A DNA stretch of 57,015 bases, taken from Acanthaster planci (Eukaryota > Echinodermata > Asteroidea > Valvatida > Acanthasteridae). A model generated the notes under the pieces. That model was not told where the DNA came from. It searched no databases and was given only the letters and a program-made list of their open reading frames with translations. The number at the start of each line of letters is the position of its first letter. Position 1 is the stretch's first letter. Shown piece by piece: positions 52,842 through 57,015 of the stretch. Location: positions 41,342 through 98,356 of the forward strand of contig NW_019091781.1 of assembly GCF_001949145.1 (NCBI RefSeq), in the 5' to 3' direction. Made by a program: the position numbers and the translations under genes.

Positions 52842-54137
52842 CTGGCCTAACCCCACAAATATATTTATTTAACCTACCGTAAGAATGAGTGGCTATCAAA
52901 ACGCAACGGGGGATATCAGTTAATGAACAGTGGACTATGCCTTAGGGGCTGTTCGTTTGGTGGAAGTTTACCACCGCTCTATGATTAGGTAATTGATCCC
53001 AATATCAATAAAGATTACAATTAATGTCAATACAAGTGATACAGGACTGACTAAATCTCACGGTGACCAGTGATTTCTAAGGCCATTATATGATTGGCTT
53101 ATTCAATGTCAGTGCTCAGTTATCCTTTATATACAACAGCAATTAATTATATACAAAATTATCCTCATGGGGAGGTAGTCCTACGTGGTCAACCTCACCA
53201 CGAACGTGATTAATCAGCCTTATCCTTAACCTACACCAGAATAACCCTCACGGTGATCAGGGTAAACCTCACAGCGATCAGGGTAACCCTCACAACAACC
53301 AGGTAACCCTCACAGTGATCAAGTCTAAATAAATAATCTACCGAAGGCTTATAACTAATAAGTCTTGACCACACAAGTAATTACAATCTTCATAACTGTA
53401 CAACACAACACAACGTTGTAGACTTGTACAACAATAATCTATATTGCCTTACGAAGCAACACCGTTCCCAAACTGCAACAAGGTTTAAGGTGACTTATAT
53501 AACCCTCACCCACTTCAAGTTATTACGAAATAACTGGTAAGTTGATTAAGAAGGCGATTATAATAGTCCTCACCAGACTCTAACGGAAACCTGCACCCAG
53601 TAAACCTCAACGAGGGAAGCAAGCTCCCAGATCAGGACCACAACCAACTGTCGCTATGCCAACAAGCATGGAACAACGGCACACAATCCTTCTAGTCTAA
53701 GCTCCGCTAATTCCCCAATTAACTGGTTCACACGGGTTCCCTTACCCTGTAATCTACCACTTCTTAAGTAAACGAGACTGTCCAACGATTCCCCAATCTT
53801 CAAAGAGATCTGATATAATCGGCAGCTCCGGCAACTGAGAACAAGCACCACACTAACCAATCGCACCAGGTACACTTGAGGTAGATCCCCAGCCACCAGC
53901 GGTCGTACCTCAGATTTACACTCGCAACTCAGAACACAACACAACTGCACAGAGCTCTGGTTAGCACGCTGCCATCTTGAGAAGTCCCGGCAACCCACGC
54001 AGCAAGCGTCCAGACCTCAGGTAATGCGCGCCTCTGATTGGTTGCCGCGCGCATGTTTAATGCATGAATTAGACATGCCTGAATTATTAATGACCCAGAC
54101 TAAACACAAGTCTAAGCAGCTACCCTGTTTTGCCACA
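52842..54137 (-). repeat. LTR-like unit, copy 2 (inverted)
   Basis: About 1,296 bp, the reverse complement of 26,415-27,707 with scattered substitutions. On the minus strand it starts TGTGGCAAAACAGG at 54,137. It diverges after GGGGTTAGGCCAG at 52,842, lacking the last 15 or so bases (the CCACCACA end). It sits inside the palindrome-rich repeat. The frame at 53,654-53,998 matches the one at 26,543-26,788 only because the DNA is repeated. Confidence 0.88.
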
Positions 54138-54450
54138 ATATATATTGCTTTGAAGATTGCACCTTTAAAGTTGCTTGACTTATCATTTGATGACATCATC
54201 ATCACATCAGGTCATCACTGTTTGTCTAAAGCCCTCCCCTTTCAAGATATGTGAGATTTCAACCCCAGCGGCCATGTATTTCACGGTATATAGTGCTGTG
54301 AAGACTGCACCTTTAATGTCACGTGAATTACCACTTGATAACGTCATCATCACATCAGGTCAGTATTCGTTTGAAGCGCACCTTTTTCAAGATATCTACT
54401 AGGTTTGCACCTAGTAAACATGTACTTTACAAGATATAATGTTTTAAAGT
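54138..54450. repeat. Palindrome-rich repeat family, third cluster
   Basis: Direct continuation of the repeat interrupted by the LTR-like unit: TTTGATGACATCATCATCAC near 54,187, GTCACGTGAATT near 54,319, AACGTCATCATCACATCAGG near 54,340, and the 'ATATAGTGCTGTGAAGACTG' linker near 54,288. Confidence 0.7.
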
Positions 54451-55768
54451 GTGCAAATCGGCTGATGATTTCTTGAGCTTTATCGTAACTCTGAGCGATG
54501 AATGGCATATCATTGGCAAACATTAGTTGTCGGACAAGAACAGGCTAAGTTTTTGTAGTGGATTTAAACTGATTGACATTGAACAAGTTTGCCCCTGGGC
54601 GGCTTTGGATCCATACACTGTGATTTGAATCTCTGAATGCGTACTCTGAATGCGGAGAATAATGTAGGAGCTAAAATACATCCTTGCTTCATACCACTGT
54701 TGACACTGTCTGAGAGATCACCTTTGACATGTACAGATGCCTTCACGCCAGAATCTGCTTGAGGCAGAATATTATGTCCACTGTCCCACATCTTCCACGG
54801 AATCCACACTGAGCTTCAGGGAGAAAATTTTCAGCGTATTTGGTCAACCTGATCAGCAGGACATGTGCGAACACTTTCCATGGTATAGAGGAGTGAAATA
54901 CCTCTATAATTGCCGCACATCCATCTGTCTGTCTATCTTCCTGTGAAGCATGTTTGATCTTGCTTCATTTCTGTTGTTAATTAAGGCTACTAGCTCATTA
55001 CTGTTTGTGTCAAACCAGTCTTCCTGTTTCTTGACCACAAAGCTCAACTTTTCTTTCGATGTTTCATAGACTGCATCTCTGAAATTCTCCCAAGGCAGAG
55101 TCGGAGGTCAACAATGTCAGCTTCCCTTCTCAAACTATATCCTGATAGTCTCCAATTTAAGCTTGCTAGTCTGCTGTTTACCTTTTCTATTCTGATCATA
55201 AGTCAACATATATGGTCTGTGTTGCAATTTGCACCGTGCATGGCTCAAGTGTCATAGAAGTCGGAGATATGACATTGCCTTGTGATGATGTAATCAATCA
55301 GGTGCCGATGGCCAGACCGAGGGTGCATCCAAGAGTTCTTGTGGACTAGTTTGTGCCAAAAGCAGGTGTTAAGTAATTGATGTTCTGCACAATGAGATAA
55401 GAGCAGCTCTTCATTGGAGTTGGTCTTCCAAATTCCAAATTTGCCAATGACTGAGTGGGTCAGGTAGTGTGGTCACAGCCAACCCTCATAGAATGATTTT
55501 ATCAGAGTTTGTTATTTTCGTCAGAGTGTAATTTAGCTGCTTGTAGAAACATGTTGTTAGTCATTGTTGGTGCATACACACTGATTACAGTAAAATACCT
55601 GTTGTTATTTAGGGGCAACTGTAAAGTGATAATTCTGTCACTAATCACTTTGGGCTCCTCGTTCAGATTTGCAACAAGCTCATTTCTGATGGTCAGAGCA
55701 ACACCAGACTCACTGTGCTTCTTACTACTAGTATAGTCAAGTTTACAGCTTGCCATCACTCCTACCAA
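54450..55768 (-). pseudogene. LINE retrotransposon: endonuclease and RT remnants
   Basis: From 55,768 down, the minus strand has an apurinic-type endonuclease: SESGVALTIRNELVANLNEE, SDRIITLQLPLNNNRYFTVI and SVYAPT, then WMHPRSGHRHLIDYIITRQC near 55,265-55,330. This set is seen in RTE/jockey-like LINE endonucleases often labelled craniofacial-development-protein-2-like. RT blocks follow: SGMKQGCILAPTLFSAF (about 54,650-54,710) and LMFANDMPFIAQSYDKAQ (about 54,475-54,530), where F-A-D-D has become F-A-N-D. Many frames are broken. The RT fingers and 3' tail are missing. Confidence 0.85.
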
Positions 55769-55779
55769 TGAGCCTTATT

Positions 55780-55945
55780 TCACTTGTAGTCTCAAAGTCT
55801 GAGGCAGCTAGCAATTCAGTTAGGAACAGCGGAAAAAAAGCCGAAGCAAGAACACAACCTTGTCTGACCCTGTTACAAACTGTAAAAGGAGCCATTTTTT
55901 CAGTGCTAGCAACAACTGTAGTATGGCCCTAGATACACCCTTTTG
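55780..55945 (-). pseudogene. Second LINE RT fragment
   Basis: The minus strand reads EKMAPFTVCNRVRQGCVLAS, the 'G-V-R-Q-G-C-V-L-A-P' block of LINE reverse transcriptases. It lies upstream of the endonuclease of the preceding element and so cannot belong to it in order. It is a separate insertion or a rearranged piece. Confidence 0.6.
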
Positions 55946-56930
55946 ATCTCTGCTGCACATCATCTAACTATGCCTAGATGGGGCAGACTGGTGAAATGAG
56001 TAGCATGGGCGGCCATGAGTCATGCAATGTTTCTTCTGATGTTTGAGGCATAAATGAATGTATGCACATACACACGTGTACGCACCCAATGGGGCCAAAC
56101 ATTTCCATATGGTATTGTTTGACTTCAGAGGTGTTGCCAGTTCACTCAAACCCTATACTTTACACTGTGCATATCATTGAAGAGCAACCATTAATTTGTA
56201 TAAAAGAGTGGTTAAGAGGTCATAGACATGACTTCATACTTGGCTCTGAGTTTCAAAGAGGACAGTGCTACCACAGCTTCCATGACTGACAGTCCAGCTG
56301 AACTTTCCTACTCCTATGGTGAGTTGGTGTTCATAGGCTCCGTGTAGATCGTTGTAGCGGTCCTTGGTATCGTGGGGAACTCCATGGCGATTCTGTCGGT
56401 GATTCTGAGCAACTTGTCCAGACTTCGACAAACTTTCTTGTGTGCATCACAGCCACGACTAGTCAAGTCTGATCCGGACATGATTCTACAGAGCACAGCG
56501 CAAACATGATCCTTTTTGCTTGAATACATTTTTATTCATCTGCATCTTTGCTTCAAGCTTTGGGATTGTTGCATTTTTTTATGCATATCTGTGAAATAAA
56601 AAAAGACTTGCAATGAATTTACACACCATCTTCTTTGTCAGAAATTTTATTTTACAAATCAGTGTTTAATTATGTGATGTGTGATTCCAAACTGTTCCCT
56701 TTAAATCCTCTGCCATCTAAAGGCTGATTTGGAGAACAGTGTGGTCCCTGGTTGAATTCATTCACCAAAACAGGGATTATTTATTGTTTTCTGTATTTAA
56801 TTTTTAATGTACAAAAATTTGTGAACAAAGTTTTGTTTGCATATAATTATATATAACGGGTTTGCCCTTACCCAACATATATTAATAAGCACTGTATGCT
56901 CAGTGCTTGTCTGAAAGCTTGCGAAAAAAA
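55946..56930. other. No gene recognised
   Basis: The minus-strand frames at 56,234-56,529 (KKVCRSLDKLLRITDRIAME) look weakly protein-like but have no motif I can name. The rest is AT-rich. AT dinucleotide runs occur near 56,840-56,880. Confidence 0.35.
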
Positions 56931-56934
56931 ACCT

Positions 56935-57010
56935 CACAAGCTTACTCGGGTGGGACTCGAACCCACGACCTCCTGCTTACTAGTGCACGTCTTAAAGGGC
57001 GAACCTGTTA
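56935..57010 (-). tRNA. tRNA-like sequence, probable SINE head or tRNA pseudogene (partial)
   Basis: The minus strand contains GTGGGTTCGAGTCCCACCC: a perfect 5-bp T-arm stem around a TTCGAGT loop, with the RNA polymerase III B-box GGTTCGAGTCC. A variable-loop-like AGGTC precedes it. The acceptor-side CCGAGTAAG follows, with no encoded CCA and a T-run beyond (TTTTTTTTCGC). The 5' half, with the A-box, would run off the right edge. A clean anticodon arm is not evident, so a SINE is more likely than a working tRNA. Confidence 0.45.
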
Positions 57011-57015
57011 CATAT

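Noticed and set aside
56234-56529. Minus-strand frames with weakly protein-like text (KVCRSLDKLLRITDRIAME)
   Set aside because: No recognisable domain and no supporting splice or neighbour context; left unassigned.

Overview
The window is animal nuclear DNA, probably from a marine invertebrate. It is AT-rich and intron-bearing, has many dispersed copies of the palindrome ACATGTACATGT, and is dominated by decayed transposable elements. There is no operon-like organisation. The only host gene I can identify with confidence is the 3' part of an XPC/Rad4-type DNA-repair gene on the minus strand. Its three exons lie at 51,181-51,274, 42,742-42,835 and 33,167-33,334. Splice sites and reading phases match across both introns. 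The rest of that gene would lie beyond the right edge.

Layout. 1-6.2 kb: unassigned sequence, one exon-like minus-strand block, short tandem repeats and a broken tyrosine-recombinase fragment. 6.28-10.85 kb: a minus-strand Ty3/gypsy element with both LTRs, whose protease, reverse transcriptase and most of gag are deleted. Its integrase tail carries two C2H2 zinc fingers. 11.5-12.7 kb: a short inverted-repeat unit and a minisatellite. 12.95-21.35 kb: a decayed Polinton/adintovirus-like endogenous viral element, followed by an assembly gap (21,355-21,939). 22.1-25.9 kb: a second gypsy element (minus). 26.4-27.7 kb: a 1.29-kb LTR-like unit with an inverted copy at 52.84-54.14 kb. 27.8-31 kb: gypsy gag and integrase fragments. 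33.2-51.3 kb: the XPC exons. Their introns hold a tandem/dispersed repeat rich in CRE and E-box palindromes, a hAT-related fragment, a DIRS-type element, and a fourth gypsy copy interrupted by an 878-bp inverted-repeat transposon. 51.7-57 kb: more of the palindrome-rich repeat, the second LTR-like unit, a LINE with endonuclease and RT remnants, and a tRNA-like sequence at the edge.

The most interesting block is the viral element. A plus-strand left arm has a CxxC-repeat protein, a small Cys protein, and a family-B DNA polymerase with an extra N-terminal domain and an endonuclease-VII-like finger. It faces a minus-strand right arm with tightly packed small genes: a capsid-associated candidate, a TFIIB/VLTF3-like zinc ribbon, a candidate ssDNA-binding protein and others. 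Perfect hairpins lie between gene blocks. Almost every gene has frameshifts or stops, so it is a fossil. No integrase, packaging ATPase or terminal inverted repeats were found.
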